From CAZGSG01 sp964528095 (lineage in GTDB: Bacteria; Bacteroidota; Bacteroidia; Chitinophagales; Chitinophagaceae), in assembly GCA_964528095.1 (NCBI GenBank), contig CAZGSG010000227.1, positions 1 through 9,608 of the forward strand: a DNA stretch of 9,608 bases, in the 5' to 3' direction. Positions 1-7,168 of the stretch are shown piece after piece. The notes beneath the pieces are model-generated. The model did not search any database and was not told the DNA's origin. It worked only from the letters and a program-made list of their open reading frames with translations. Both the position numbers and the translations under genes were made by a program. Positions within the stretch are counted from its first letter, which is position 1; each line of letters begins with the position of its first letter.

Positions 1-607
1 CATATAGCTGGTAGCGCAACATATCGGAGAACTTGTGCAATGCTGTACGGGCTTCGCTGTTTAATTTATCAATCAAAAAATACACGCTGTTGAGCGAGTT
101 AAACAGAAAATGGGGATTGATCTGCGATTTTAAAAAAGCAAGCTCTGTTTCCGCTTTTTCCTTTGCGATCTCTATGATCTTTTGCTGCATACGGGTATGG
201 TCCGTTATCAGTTTTATGGCCGCACCGGCAATCACCAGGAAAATATGTGGTAGCACATTATCGTATATCCTGACTTTAAGATTGCTGGCCGATAAAGCAT
301 ACATGCCCGGGTTGTCAAGTATATTCCCGATAAGCCTCATTTTAGCATAACTGCTTACAATGATCATCACTAGGAAACAACTGGCGAACAGCAGGTATTT
401 CTTTCTGTACAGGAAATAAGGTATCAGCAGGTAATTGGTCAGGTAAATCAGTATCGCAAGGTCAACCACTTTTATAAGCGTAATAATGATAGCTTTTTGT
501 GATCCTGGATAATCCTGGTAACGTAAATAATACCAGGTAACGCCCAGCAGTAACCAGGCCAGCAGGTGGTGTATCTTATATTTTATAAATGGGTTTTCTG
601 CATTCAT
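1..607 (-). CDS. Sensor histidine kinase, LytS/YehU (His_kinase PF06580) type, partial: N-terminal 202 residues
   Basis: Reading the minus strand from the ATG at 607 gives 202 open codons that continue past the left edge. Residues about 13-30, 40-63, 70-88 and 117-135 are hydrophobic and look like four membrane helices. A short charged helical linker (about 138-160) follows, then QINPHFLFNSLN with the probable phospho-acceptor His166, the hallmark of the LytS/YehU-type family. The ATPase part (HATPase_c) would lie beyond the window. Proteins of this family usually signal to a LytTR-type response regulator encoded just downstream; that would be outside the window and is not seen. The stimulus cannot be read from the sequence. 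The gene is divergent from the lipoprotein gene at 901. A GAGG lies almost against the ATG, too close for a normal Shine-Dalgarno. Confidence 0.93.
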   Translation of the reverse strand, partial: MNAENPFIKYKIHHLLAWLLLGVTWYYLRYQDYPGSQKAIIITLIKVVDLAILIYLTNYLLIPYFLYRKKYLLFASCFLVMIIVSSYAKMRLIGNILDNPGMYALSASNLKVRIYDNVLPHIFLVIAGAAIKLITDHTRMQQKIIEIAKEKAETELAFLKSQINPHFLFNSLNSVYFLIDKLNSEARTALHKFSDMLRYQLY

Positions 608-670
608 ACCTCAACTTAAAATTAGTGATTCCTAAAGTAAAAAACATTACATGAGAGGTAGGGATTTGGT

Positions 671-827
671 GACTAAGCGCATAAAAGGGGGAAAAGAGGA
701 AGGATGCTATGTTGATCATTCTTTCAAGTAAGATCATTTCTGTAACTGATAGCACAGCAACTAAACAAAAGATCAGTCAAAGTAAGAACTACTCTTTCCC
801 CCTTTTCCCTCTTTTATGCGCTTAGTC
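671..827. repeat. Imperfect 31-bp inverted repeat with 95-bp interior (MITE-like or large hairpin)
   Basis: The left arm 671-701 begins GACTAAGCGCATAAAAG. The right arm 797-827 is its reverse complement with three mismatches over 31 positions; the outer 17 bp are perfect. The inner half of each arm is a polypurine tract (683-704) facing a polypyrimidine tract (792-815). The interior holds a nested short inverted repeat (TGCTAT at 705-710, ATAGCA at 749-754) and a 7-bp direct repeat GATCATT (714-720 and 732-738). No open reading frame of note and no clear target-site duplication is visible. It could be a non-autonomous mobile element, a dispersed intergenic repeat, or a regulatory hairpin between the two divergent genes. 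Confidence 0.8.
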
Positions 828-900
828 CCGGGAAGTAGTCATTTCATGTAAACATTTTTTTCTTTATCCGCTCTCATTCTAGTTTGCGTAAAAGAAAATT

Positions 901-2049
901 ATGCGGATACGATCCCTGCTTATCCTGTTATCATTAAGTATAAACGGCTGCGCGCAGAAAAATACTCAGCCTTCTGTAAAAGATATGGTTGTAGGCGGCA
1001 AATGTGAAGGCTGTGAAGCGATCTTTGAAAGCCCGGTGCCCTTTGCGCAATTAAATGAAGTGGATACGCTTCCCGATTTTCTGCTTGCCGGGCCTAAGTT
1101 AGTGGTCAGCGGCATCATTTATCAGCCGGATAATAAAACGCCGGCAGCGGGAGTAGTGATGTATTTCTATCATACAGATCAGAAAGGAATATATCCTGCC
1201 GGTAATGAAAAGGGCTGGGGCAAAAGACATGGTTACCTGCGCGGATGGGTAAAAACAAATAAAGACGGCTTTTATCAATTCTATACCCTCAAACCAGCCT
1301 CTTATCCAGAGGGGCGAAACCCGGCGCATATACATGCAACCATAAAAGAACCTGGTAAAACAGCTTATTGGATAGATGATTTTCTTTTTGCAGACGATCC
1401 TTTTTTAAAACAGGCAGACAAAAACAGTGAGACGCCAAGGGGTGGAAATGGGCTATTAAAGCCTACTTTAAAGAATGATGTTCTTTATGCTTCGAGGAAT
1501 ATTGTACTTGGTGAAAACATTCCAGGCTATCCGGTTGCTGCACAAAAGAAAATCATCTCTGGTCTGCCGCTGGGTGCAAACTGTCCTGCTTTTGACCCCT
1601 TACATCTTTCAGGGATTGATAAAGGAAAACATACCTGCCCTATGTGCAAATACGGTTATGGCCAGGGAGTAATGGTATGGTTCAATCATGCAGGACTGGA
1701 GCAACTGAGTGGCTTCGTTAAAAGAATGGAACATGAAATGGACGTTCGCGGAGAATCAAATTTCCGTGTCTTTCTCATTTATATGAATCCTTTTTATAAA
1801 GAAAATGATGCAGAGGGGTTGCATATACTACAGGAAAAGATCCGCAAATGGTGTGAGGAACAATCTCTGAAAAAAGTAGCAATGCTCTGGGTACCTTCCC
1901 CGGTTGATGAAGAAACCTGTGCATTGTTCAGGATAAACCCCGAAGCAAAAAATACAGTATTCGTTTATAAGAAAAGGCGGGTTGCAAAGAAATGGGTAAA
2001 CATAGCGTATGACAATGAAAGTGCTCAGTCGATCCTTTCCTCATTTTAA
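901..2049 (+). CDS. Lipoprotein with intradiol ring-cleavage dioxygenase-like domain fused to a thioredoxin-fold-like domain
   Basis: The N terminus is a lipoprotein signal peptide: MRIRS, a Leu-rich core, then a lipobox ending at Cys17, so the protein is probably anchored outside the cytoplasm. Residues about 60-210 resemble the protocatechuate 3,4-dioxygenase fold. The four Fe(III) ligands of that family have counterparts: Tyr98 in KGIYP, Tyr135 in ASYP, and His143 and His145 in PAHIH. A VGGKCEGCE segment (C35xxC38) precedes the domain. Residues about 221-382 form a second domain with an alternating strand/helix pattern that looks thioredoxin-like and contains C228 and C246PMC249. The CxxC comes before the first predicted strand (GVMVWF), not after it as in true thioredoxins, so redox activity is uncertain. 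The aromatic substrate is unknown. There is no strong Shine-Dalgarno, only an A-rich stretch before the ATG. The gene converges on the yggS-like gene with a 26-bp gap and no obvious terminator. Confidence 0.85.
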   Translation: MRIRSLLILLSLSINGCAQKNTQPSVKDMVVGGKCEGCEAIFESPVPFAQLNEVDTLPDFLLAGPKLVVSGIIYQPDNKTPAAGVVMYFYHTDQKGIYPAGNEKGWGKRHGYLRGWVKTNKDGFYQFYTLKPASYPEGRNPAHIHATIKEPGKTAYWIDDFLFADDPFLKQADKNSETPRGGNGLLKPTLKNDVLYASRNIVLGENIPGYPVAAQKKIISGLPLGANCPAFDPLHLSGIDKGKHTCPMCKYGYGQGVMVWFNHAGLEQLSGFVKRMEHEMDVRGESNFRVFLIYMNPFYKENDAEGLHILQEKIRKWCEEQSLKKVAMLWVPSPVDEETCALFRINPEAKNTVFVYKKRRVAKKWVNIAYDNESAQSILSSF

Positions 2050-2075
2050 CTTTTATAATATCCTGCTGAAGAGAT

Positions 2076-2750
2076 TTACTGGTGGTATTGCCTGGCACCG
2101 AACAGAAGGCTTCCGATACGGACCATTGTGCTTCCTTCTTCAATAGCAATTTTATAATCACTGCTCATTCCGGATGAAAGAATTTTGAAGGAGTCGCCGG
2201 AATTTTTTAATACGGACGATTGATCGAATAATAATTTAAGTGAGTGAAATTCATCCCTTACTTTCTGCATGTCGTCGGAGAAAGAGGCCATGCCCATCAA
2301 TCCGCAAATGCGAACATTAGCAAGAGTAAGATCGGGGTTGCTCAATATGTCATGCAACTCTACCGGATCAAACCCAAATTTTGTTTCTTCCTGTGCAATA
2401 TGGACCTGCAGGAGAACATCAATCACCCGGTTATTTTTCTTCCCCTGTTTGTTTATTTCTTTTAACAGACCGCCACTGTCTACACCATGAATCAAATGAA
2501 CAAATGGGGCAATGAATTTTACTTTGTTACTCTGCAGGTGACCAATGAAATGCCAGCGGATATCGGCTGGCAGCTGTTGTTGTTTATCCACCAGTTCCTG
2601 TACATAGTTTTCACCAAAGTCCCTTTGTCCCAGCTCGTATAGCGCTTTTATCTTTTCAATGGGTTGTACTTTGGAAACAGCTACCAGCGTAACTGCATTT
2701 TTATCCAATTCATTTTTTACGGATGTATATACTTCTTTATTTACAAGCAT
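2076..2750 (-). CDS. yggS: Pyridoxal 5'-phosphate homeostasis protein, YggS/PLPBP family
   Basis: This is a 224-residue cytoplasmic protein of the alanine-racemase-like TIM-barrel type, which binds PLP without known catalysis and buffers the vitamin B6 pool. The PLP lysine is Lys27 in LVAVSKVQP. Other family marks are GQRDFGENYVQEL (about 41-53), WHFIGHLQSNK (66-76), an HGVDS segment (about 88-92), and the phosphate-binding C-terminal part LSSGMSSDYKIAIEEGSTMVR (191-211) followed by GSLLFGAR. The length fits the family. It lies 25 bp downstream of the acyl-CoA dehydrogenase gene in the same direction, so the two are probably co-transcribed. I see no functional link between them. A near-palindrome centred on AGCGCT (2762-2773) sits in the gap. 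The Shine-Dalgarno is poor: GAAGAG lies about 20 nt before the ATG. Confidence 0.95.
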   Translation of the reverse strand: MLVNKEVYTSVKNELDKNAVTLVAVSKVQPIEKIKALYELGQRDFGENYVQELVDKQQQLPADIRWHFIGHLQSNKVKFIAPFVHLIHGVDSGGLLKEINKQGKKNNRVIDVLLQVHIAQEETKFGFDPVELHDILSNPDLTLANVRICGLMGMASFSDDMQKVRDEFHSLKLLFDQSSVLKNSGDSFKILSSGMSSDYKIAIEEGSTMVRIGSLLFGARQYHQ

Positions 2751-2775
2751 GTATTATCATTAAAAGCGCTCTTCA

Positions 2776-3930
2776 TTATTTCAGGATACTCCTGCTGATC
2801 ACGATCCGCTGTACCTCGCTGGTTCCTTCATAGATCTGGGTGATCTTGGCATCACGCATCAGTCTTTCCACATGGTATTCTTTTACAAAGCCATACCCTC
2901 CGTGTATTTGCACGGCTTCAGTAGCTGTCCACATAGCTGTTTCGGAAGCAAATACTTTTGCCATTGATGAACTGAGCGTATAATCTATTTTGTTATCTTT
3001 TTCCCAGGCGGCTTTCAGGCATAGTAGTCTTGCCGCTTCGATCCGGGTGGCCATATCAGCGAGCTTAAATGCGATGATCTGGTGGTTCATGATCTCCGTT
3101 CCAAATGCCTTTCTTGTTTTTGAATATTCTTTCGCCAGTTCATAGGCCCCGCTGGCGATACCAAGCGCCTGTGAAGCGATACCGATCCGTCCGCCTGCCA
3201 GTGTTTTCATTGCGAACTTAAAACCAAAACCATCTTCCCCTATCCTGTTTTCTTTGGGCACTTTTACATCGGTGAACATGATCGTATGTGTATCGCTGCC
3301 ACGTATTCCCAGTTTATTTTCTTTGGCCGCAACAGTCACCCCGGGCCAGCTTTTTTCCACTATCAATGCGTTGATCCCTTTTGAACCTTTGGAAGAATCG
3401 GTTTGTGCGATGACAAGGTAAGTAGAGGCGCTGCTGCCATTCGTGATCCAGTTCTTGGTACCATTTAATAAATAATGATCTCCTTTATCTTCAGCAGTTG
3501 TCCGTTGTGAGGTAGCATCGCTTCCTGCTTCGGGTTCGCTTAATAGAAAGGCCCCGATATGCAGTTCACCGTTCTTTATTCCCTGGGCCAGCGGGACCAG
3601 GTATTTTTGCCGCTGATCTTCGTTTCCGTATTCCTGCAGGCCATAACACACCAGGCTATTGTTTACACTCATTGCTACGCTTACGCTTGCGTCGATCTTG
3701 GAGATCTCTTCCATGGCGAGCACATAACTTACCGTATCCATGCCCGAACCGCCATATTCAGGTTTTACCATCATTCCTAAAAACCCAAGTTCCGCCAGCT
3801 TGAGAAGTTGCTCACGCGGAAGCTGTTGTTTTTCGTCTCTTTCGATTACACCCGGCAGGCATTCATTCCGGGCAAAATCGCGGGCGGCTTTCTGGATCAT
3901 CAACTGTTCTTCTGTAAACTCAAATAGCAT
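2776..3930 (-). CDS. Acyl-CoA dehydrogenase, probably short-chain/butyryl-CoA type
   Basis: The 384-residue length and the domain order (N-terminal helical, middle beta, C-terminal helical) are typical of FAD-dependent acyl-CoA dehydrogenases, which oxidise acyl-CoA to trans-2-enoyl-CoA and pass electrons to electron-transfer flavoprotein. The first family signature is at 127-140 (GAFLLSEPEAGSDA), the flavin-contacting WITNG at 161-165, and the second signature at 341-362 (QIHGGYGF through RDAKI). The probable catalytic base is Glu368 in QIYEGT, the position used by short-chain and butyryl-CoA dehydrogenases rather than by the isovaleryl or long-chain types. Chain-length specificity cannot be settled from sequence alone. 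It is the promoter-proximal gene of a two-gene unit with the yggS-like gene. A well-formed Bacteroidota promoter lies just upstream on the same strand (3951-3980). Confidence 0.96.
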   Translation of the reverse strand: MLFEFTEEQLMIQKAARDFARNECLPGVIERDEKQQLPREQLLKLAELGFLGMMVKPEYGGSGMDTVSYVLAMEEISKIDASVSVAMSVNNSLVCYGLQEYGNEDQRQKYLVPLAQGIKNGELHIGAFLLSEPEAGSDATSQRTTAEDKGDHYLLNGTKNWITNGSSASTYLVIAQTDSSKGSKGINALIVEKSWPGVTVAAKENKLGIRGSDTHTIMFTDVKVPKENRIGEDGFGFKFAMKTLAGGRIGIASQALGIASGAYELAKEYSKTRKAFGTEIMNHQIIAFKLADMATRIEAARLLCLKAAWEKDNKIDYTLSSSMAKVFASETAMWTATEAVQIHGGYGFVKEYHVERLMRDAKITQIYEGTSEVQRIVISRSILK

Positions 3931-3950
3931 GGGGATCGGTTTTGTGCCCG

Positions 3951-3980
3951 CAAAGATAAGGGCAAAGATTACTGAGCAAA
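3951..3980 (-). promoter_or_regulatory. Bacteroidota-type promoter for the acyl-CoA dehydrogenase/yggS unit
   Basis: On the minus strand, TTTG (3977-3980) and TATCTTTG (3951-3958) are separated by 18 bp. This matches the -33 TTTG and -7 TAnnTTTG consensus of the Bacteroidota primary sigma factor, including spacing. The predicted start of transcription is near 3943-3945, leaving a leader of about 13-15 nt before the ATG at 3930. The short leader and the lack of a Shine-Dalgarno are common in this phylum. Confidence 0.7.
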
Positions 3981-4116
3981 CAATCGTACGTATATAAAAC
4001 TATTATCAATTCAAGCCCCCAAAAAAGGATTTTAAACAAAATATTGCTTGTGCGTGAACAAATTAACAGTGTTTCCGTTGATATAAAAACCTTCCGCCCC
4101 GACGGTTTTTTTGAGC

Positions 4117-4124
4117 TACCTTTG
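4117..4124 (+). promoter_or_regulatory. -7 promoter element TACCTTTG for ccmE-ccmF
   Basis: TACCTTTG is a perfect TAnnTTTG element 36 bp before the ccmE start codon. I find no TTTG at the usual 17-23 bp upstream, so only half of the promoter is supported. The T-run immediately upstream (4106-4112) may stand in as an AT-rich contact. A weak 7-bp stem (4085-4091 with 4104-4110) lies just before it. Confidence 0.55.
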
Positions 4125-4160
4125 CACCGTTTTTGAACCCCCAGAACCGAGAAACGATTT

Positions 4161-4580
4161 ATGAAAAAAATACACATCATCCTGCTTGTTTTTATCGCTG
4201 CAGCCATTGCCGTGCTAATAAGTTTTCTGCAAGCCACCACCACGTATGACACTGTTGATACGGCCATGTCAAAGCCGGGCAAATATGTACACCTGATGGC
4301 GCGCTGGGACCAATCCCAGCCGATGGAATACGATGCTGTAAAAGATCCCAATTACCTGAGTTTTACCGCTGTTGACACACTGGGAAAAGCCGTAAAAGTG
4401 GTCTATCACCAGCCCAAACCGGAAAATTTTGAGATCAGTGAACGGCTGGTTTTAAAAGGAAAATATATGGACGGCTATTTCGATTGCAAAAGTATTCAGA
4501 CCAAATGTCCTTCAAAATACAAGGATGATATGAAGGCTACGGATAAAAGTATCCAGTCCACAACCAAGGTTTCCTATTAA
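4161..4580 (+). CDS. ccmE: Cytochrome c maturation haem chaperone CcmE, Cys-type (CxxxY) variant
   Basis: CcmE is a membrane-anchored periplasmic chaperone that takes haem from CcmC/CcmD and delivers it to CcmF. This 139-residue protein has an N-terminal signal anchor (MKKIHIILLVF, about 5-24) followed by a small beta-barrel domain. The family pattern near the end, V-Y-H-x-x-x-P-x-x-F-E-x-x-x-x-LVLKGKY, is seen at about 81-102. The classical haem-binding motif around E. coli His130 (HxxxY) is replaced by C116PSKY120, so Cys116 takes the place of His. This is the known CxxxY form found in some archaea and sulfate reducers. A Lys/Ser/Thr-rich tail follows. The neighbour 30 bp downstream is ccmF, which strongly supports the call. 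The start is set by the signal anchor and by the -7 element at 4117-4124. Confidence 0.9.
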   Translation: MKKIHIILLVFIAAAIAVLISFLQATTTYDTVDTAMSKPGKYVHLMARWDQSQPMEYDAVKDPNYLSFTAVDTLGKAVKVVYHQPKPENFEISERLVLKGKYMDGYFDCKSIQTKCPSKYKDDMKATDKSIQSTTKVSY

Positions 4581-4610
4581 CCCGGCCATCTAAACTGTAA
4601 TTAAATTGTA

Positions 4611-7076
4611 ATGGATTATATCGGAGAGCATCTTCTACCCGGTCAGCTAGGACACTTTTTTATTGTACTTTCTTTGGTAGCATCTCTTGTTGCTACGTTT
4701 TCCTATTTCAGGGCAACACAAGCCCGTATTGAAACAGATAGTCTTTACTGGAAAAGGCTGGCACGCATTGCATTTATTACAGAGGTAATCTCGGTCTTTG
4801 CCGTGTTCAGCATTCTTTTTTATATAATTTACAACCACCTTTTCGAATATCATTATGCCTGGAAGCATAGCAGCCGTTCACTGGAAGTGAAATACCTGCT
4901 GAGCTGTTTCTGGGAAGGCCAGGAAGGAAGTTTTCTTTTATGGAGCGTATGGCATTGCGTATTGGGGCTTATCCTGATGAAAACAAGCAAACAATGGGAA
5001 GCGCCTGTGATGACCGTGGTGAGTTTCGCCCAGTTTTGTCTCGCCACGATGATTGCGGGTATTTATATTTTTAACTGGAAGATGGGATCCAACCCATTTA
5101 TATTGCTGCGCGATACCGATGTGCTGGCTGGCGCACAGGGTTTGCATATCAATATGGACCCGGCACAACCATTAAAGCCCGACTATCTTTCTTTTATTAA
5201 AGACGGTAATGACCTGAACCCGCTATTGCAAAACTACTGGATGGTTATTCATCCACCGATACTTTTCATGGGTTTTGCATCTACTATTGTTCCATTCGCA
5301 TTTGCCATAGCGGGGCTATGGAAAAAGAAATTTGCTGAAGTAATGCGGCCTGCCCTGCCATGGGCTTTGTTCTCCGCGGCAGTACTGGGCGTAGGAATCA
5401 TGATGGGTGCAAAATGGGCATATGAATCATTAAACTTTGGGGGATACTGGGCATGGGACCCTGTAGAAAACGCATCGCTGGTACCCTGGCTGATTCTTAT
5501 TGCGGGTATTCATACCTTACTGATATATAAACACAGCGGTCATTCCTTAAGGGCTACTTATTTATTTTTATTACTCAGTTTCGGGTTTGTTCTTTATTCT
5601 ACTTTCCTCACCCGCAGTGGTGTACTGGGAGAAGCATCTGTACATGCATTTACGGACCTGGGAATGAATATGCAATTGCTGGCGTACCTGCTGATATTTG
5701 TGGTACCCTCGCTTTTTCTTTTTGGCAACAGGTATAAAGAAATTCCAACTATTCATAAAGAGGAAAGTACATCCTCTCGTGAGTTTTGGATGTTTATCGG
5801 CTCGCTGGTTTTTTTCTTGTCAGCAATTGTTATCATTGGAAAAACATCTCTGCCGGTGGTCAACAAAGTATTTGGAACAAAACTGGCAGCGCCTGAAGAT
5901 GAAGAATTTGCATATAACCAGATACAGGTGTTTGTAGCGATCATTATCGGAGTATTAACGGCCATCACTCAATACCTGAAATATAAGAGCACCAGCATAA
6001 AATTTTTCTGGAAAAAAATCTGGATCCCCACGGTGATAGCTATTGTATTGGCCACCCTGCTGTTGAGTTTTGGACATGTGAACTATGAGAAGAAAGGGAT
6101 CATGTTTTTAGGAGCCATCTGGCTGGCGACGGCCTGTAGTGTATACGCGGTCGTGGCCAATCTTGCCTATCTCTGGTTAGGAATAAAAGGGAACATGGCG
6201 CTATCCGGAGGATCTGTTTCGCATTTTGGATTTGGGCTTGTATTGCTGGGCATTCTTCTTTCCTCAGCAAAAAAAGAACTGCTTTCCTATAACACAAGCG
6301 GTATTGCTATTGAAGCAGGTAAAGACAAGGATTGGAAACCAGGTGAAAATCTCACCCTGGTCAAGGGTATACCCATGCAGATGGGCAACTATGATGTAAC
6401 CTATACAGGGGATTCCGCGCATCCCAAGAAACAGCAATGGTATTTTAAAGTGCATTTTAAAAGCCGTACGAACAAGGAAGAATTTACGTTGGTGCCAGAT
6501 GCATTTGTGAACTATAAAGGTAATGAAGGGTTGATGGCCAATCCAAGCGCCAGGCATTATTGGGATCATGATATCTTTGCTTATATATCTGGCCTGCCTA
6601 ATCCTGACAAAAACAAGGATACGGCCACATTTCGCAGTAATATCATAAAACCAGGTGACAGTATCTTTTATTCAAAAGGATTTCTGGTGCTTAATAAACT
6701 CACCACAAAAGACAGTATTCCTTTTGCGGGCTTCCAGGCCGGAGACAAAGCCACCGTTGCGACCATTAAAGTACATTCGTTTAATAAAACCTCGTATACT
6801 GCAGAGCCATTGTTGCTTAACCAGAAAGGCAATTTGTTTGCCATACCAGATACTATCATGAGTGAAAGCCTGATCCTGCGGATCAACAAAATCGATGGAG
6901 AGCAGGTAGACCTTGGAGTAAAAGAATCCAATTCTATTATGGAATATGTGACCCTCAAGGCGTATAAATTCCCGTATGTACTGGTATTGTGGATCGGGAT
7001 CATTATCACGGCTGTGGGCATCCTCATTAGTATGGTAAGGCGGATCAGGCTCAACAGGGTGACAAAGGGAAGTTAA
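4611..7076 (+). CDS. ccmF: Cytochrome c haem lyase subunit CcmF, long form
   Basis: CcmF is the integral membrane haem lyase that receives haem from CcmE and attaches it to apocytochrome c. About fifteen hydrophobic segments are visible in 821 residues. The tryptophan-rich haem-handling motif is at 277-293 (GGYWAWDPVENASLVPW). The four functionally important histidines of E. coli CcmF appear to have counterparts: His214 in MVIHPP, His301 in AGIH, His345 in SVHAF and His538 in SVSHFGFG. FWEGQEGSFLLW (100-111) and LTRSGVLGEASVHAF (333-347) are further family marks. Residues about 555-785 form a large soluble domain, presumably periplasmic, followed by a last helix (788-808). This makes the protein longer than E. 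coli CcmF (about 650). It follows ccmE by 30 bp, with no good Shine-Dalgarno. No ccmH- or ccmG-like gene follows it here. Confidence 0.97.
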   Translation: MDYIGEHLLPGQLGHFFIVLSLVASLVATFSYFRATQARIETDSLYWKRLARIAFITEVISVFAVFSILFYIIYNHLFEYHYAWKHSSRSLEVKYLLSCFWEGQEGSFLLWSVWHCVLGLILMKTSKQWEAPVMTVVSFAQFCLATMIAGIYIFNWKMGSNPFILLRDTDVLAGAQGLHINMDPAQPLKPDYLSFIKDGNDLNPLLQNYWMVIHPPILFMGFASTIVPFAFAIAGLWKKKFAEVMRPALPWALFSAAVLGVGIMMGAKWAYESLNFGGYWAWDPVENASLVPWLILIAGIHTLLIYKHSGHSLRATYLFLLLSFGFVLYSTFLTRSGVLGEASVHAFTDLGMNMQLLAYLLIFVVPSLFLFGNRYKEIPTIHKEESTSSREFWMFIGSLVFFLSAIVIIGKTSLPVVNKVFGTKLAAPEDEEFAYNQIQVFVAIIIGVLTAITQYLKYKSTSIKFFWKKIWIPTVIAIVLATLLLSFGHVNYEKKGIMFLGAIWLATACSVYAVVANLAYLWLGIKGNMALSGGSVSHFGFGLVLLGILLSSAKKELLSYNTSGIAIEAGKDKDWKPGENLTLVKGIPMQMGNYDVTYTGDSAHPKKQQWYFKVHFKSRTNKEEFTLVPDAFVNYKGNEGLMANPSARHYWDHDIFAYISGLPNPDKNKDTATFRSNIIKPGDSIFYSKGFLVLNKLTTKDSIPFAGFQAGDKATVATIKVHSFNKTSYTAEPLLLNQKGNLFAIPDTIMSESLILRINKIDGEQVDLGVKESNSIMEYVTLKAYKFPYVLVLWIGIIITAVGILISMVRRIRLNRVTKGS

Positions 7077-7154
7077 AATTTACTACCGGGAATCAGAATT
7101 TGCAGACAGCGTCCGTCCCGATTTGGTTGTCTTTCGTATTTTAGCTATAATCCT

Positions 7155-7161
7155 TATTTTG
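7155..7161 (+). promoter_or_regulatory. Possible -7-like element TATTTTG abutting the DUF4294 gene start
   Basis: TATTTTG is one base short of TAnnTTTG and lies only 7 bp before the ATG at 7169. If it is used, transcription would begin at or next to the start codon, giving a nearly leaderless message. The alternative is read-through from ccmF, since no clear terminator is seen in 7077-7168. Confidence 0.25.
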
Positions 7162-7168
7162 TCACCGG

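Noticed and set aside
33..350. Plus-strand open frame of 105 codons
   Set aside because: It is antisense to the histidine kinase frame, which carries the clear QINPHFLFN motif; the plus-strand product has no recognisable features.
632..639. TACTTTAG on the minus strand as a -7 element for the histidine kinase gene
   Set aside because: It misses the consensus at the T/A before the final G and has no clear -33 partner; it is too weak to annotate.
901..2049. CxxC motifs (CEGC, CPMC) as cytochrome c haem sites, given the nearby ccm genes
   Set aside because: Neither motif is followed by His (CEGCE and CPMCK), so they are not CxxCH haem-attachment sites.
2050..2075. Terminator between the convergent lipoprotein and yggS-like genes
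   Set aside because: I find no GC-rich stem followed by a T-run in the 26-bp gap.
4085..4110. AAAAACC...GGTTTTT stem followed by T residues as an intrinsic terminator
   Set aside because: It lies between two divergent genes where no transcript needs ending, the stem has only two G-C pairs and the loop is 12 nt; it is more likely promoter-proximal AT-rich sequence.
3920..4351. Minus-strand open frame of 143 codons across the ccmE promoter and 5' part of ccmE
   Set aside because: It overlaps ccmE and the divergent promoters, and its product looks like random translation.
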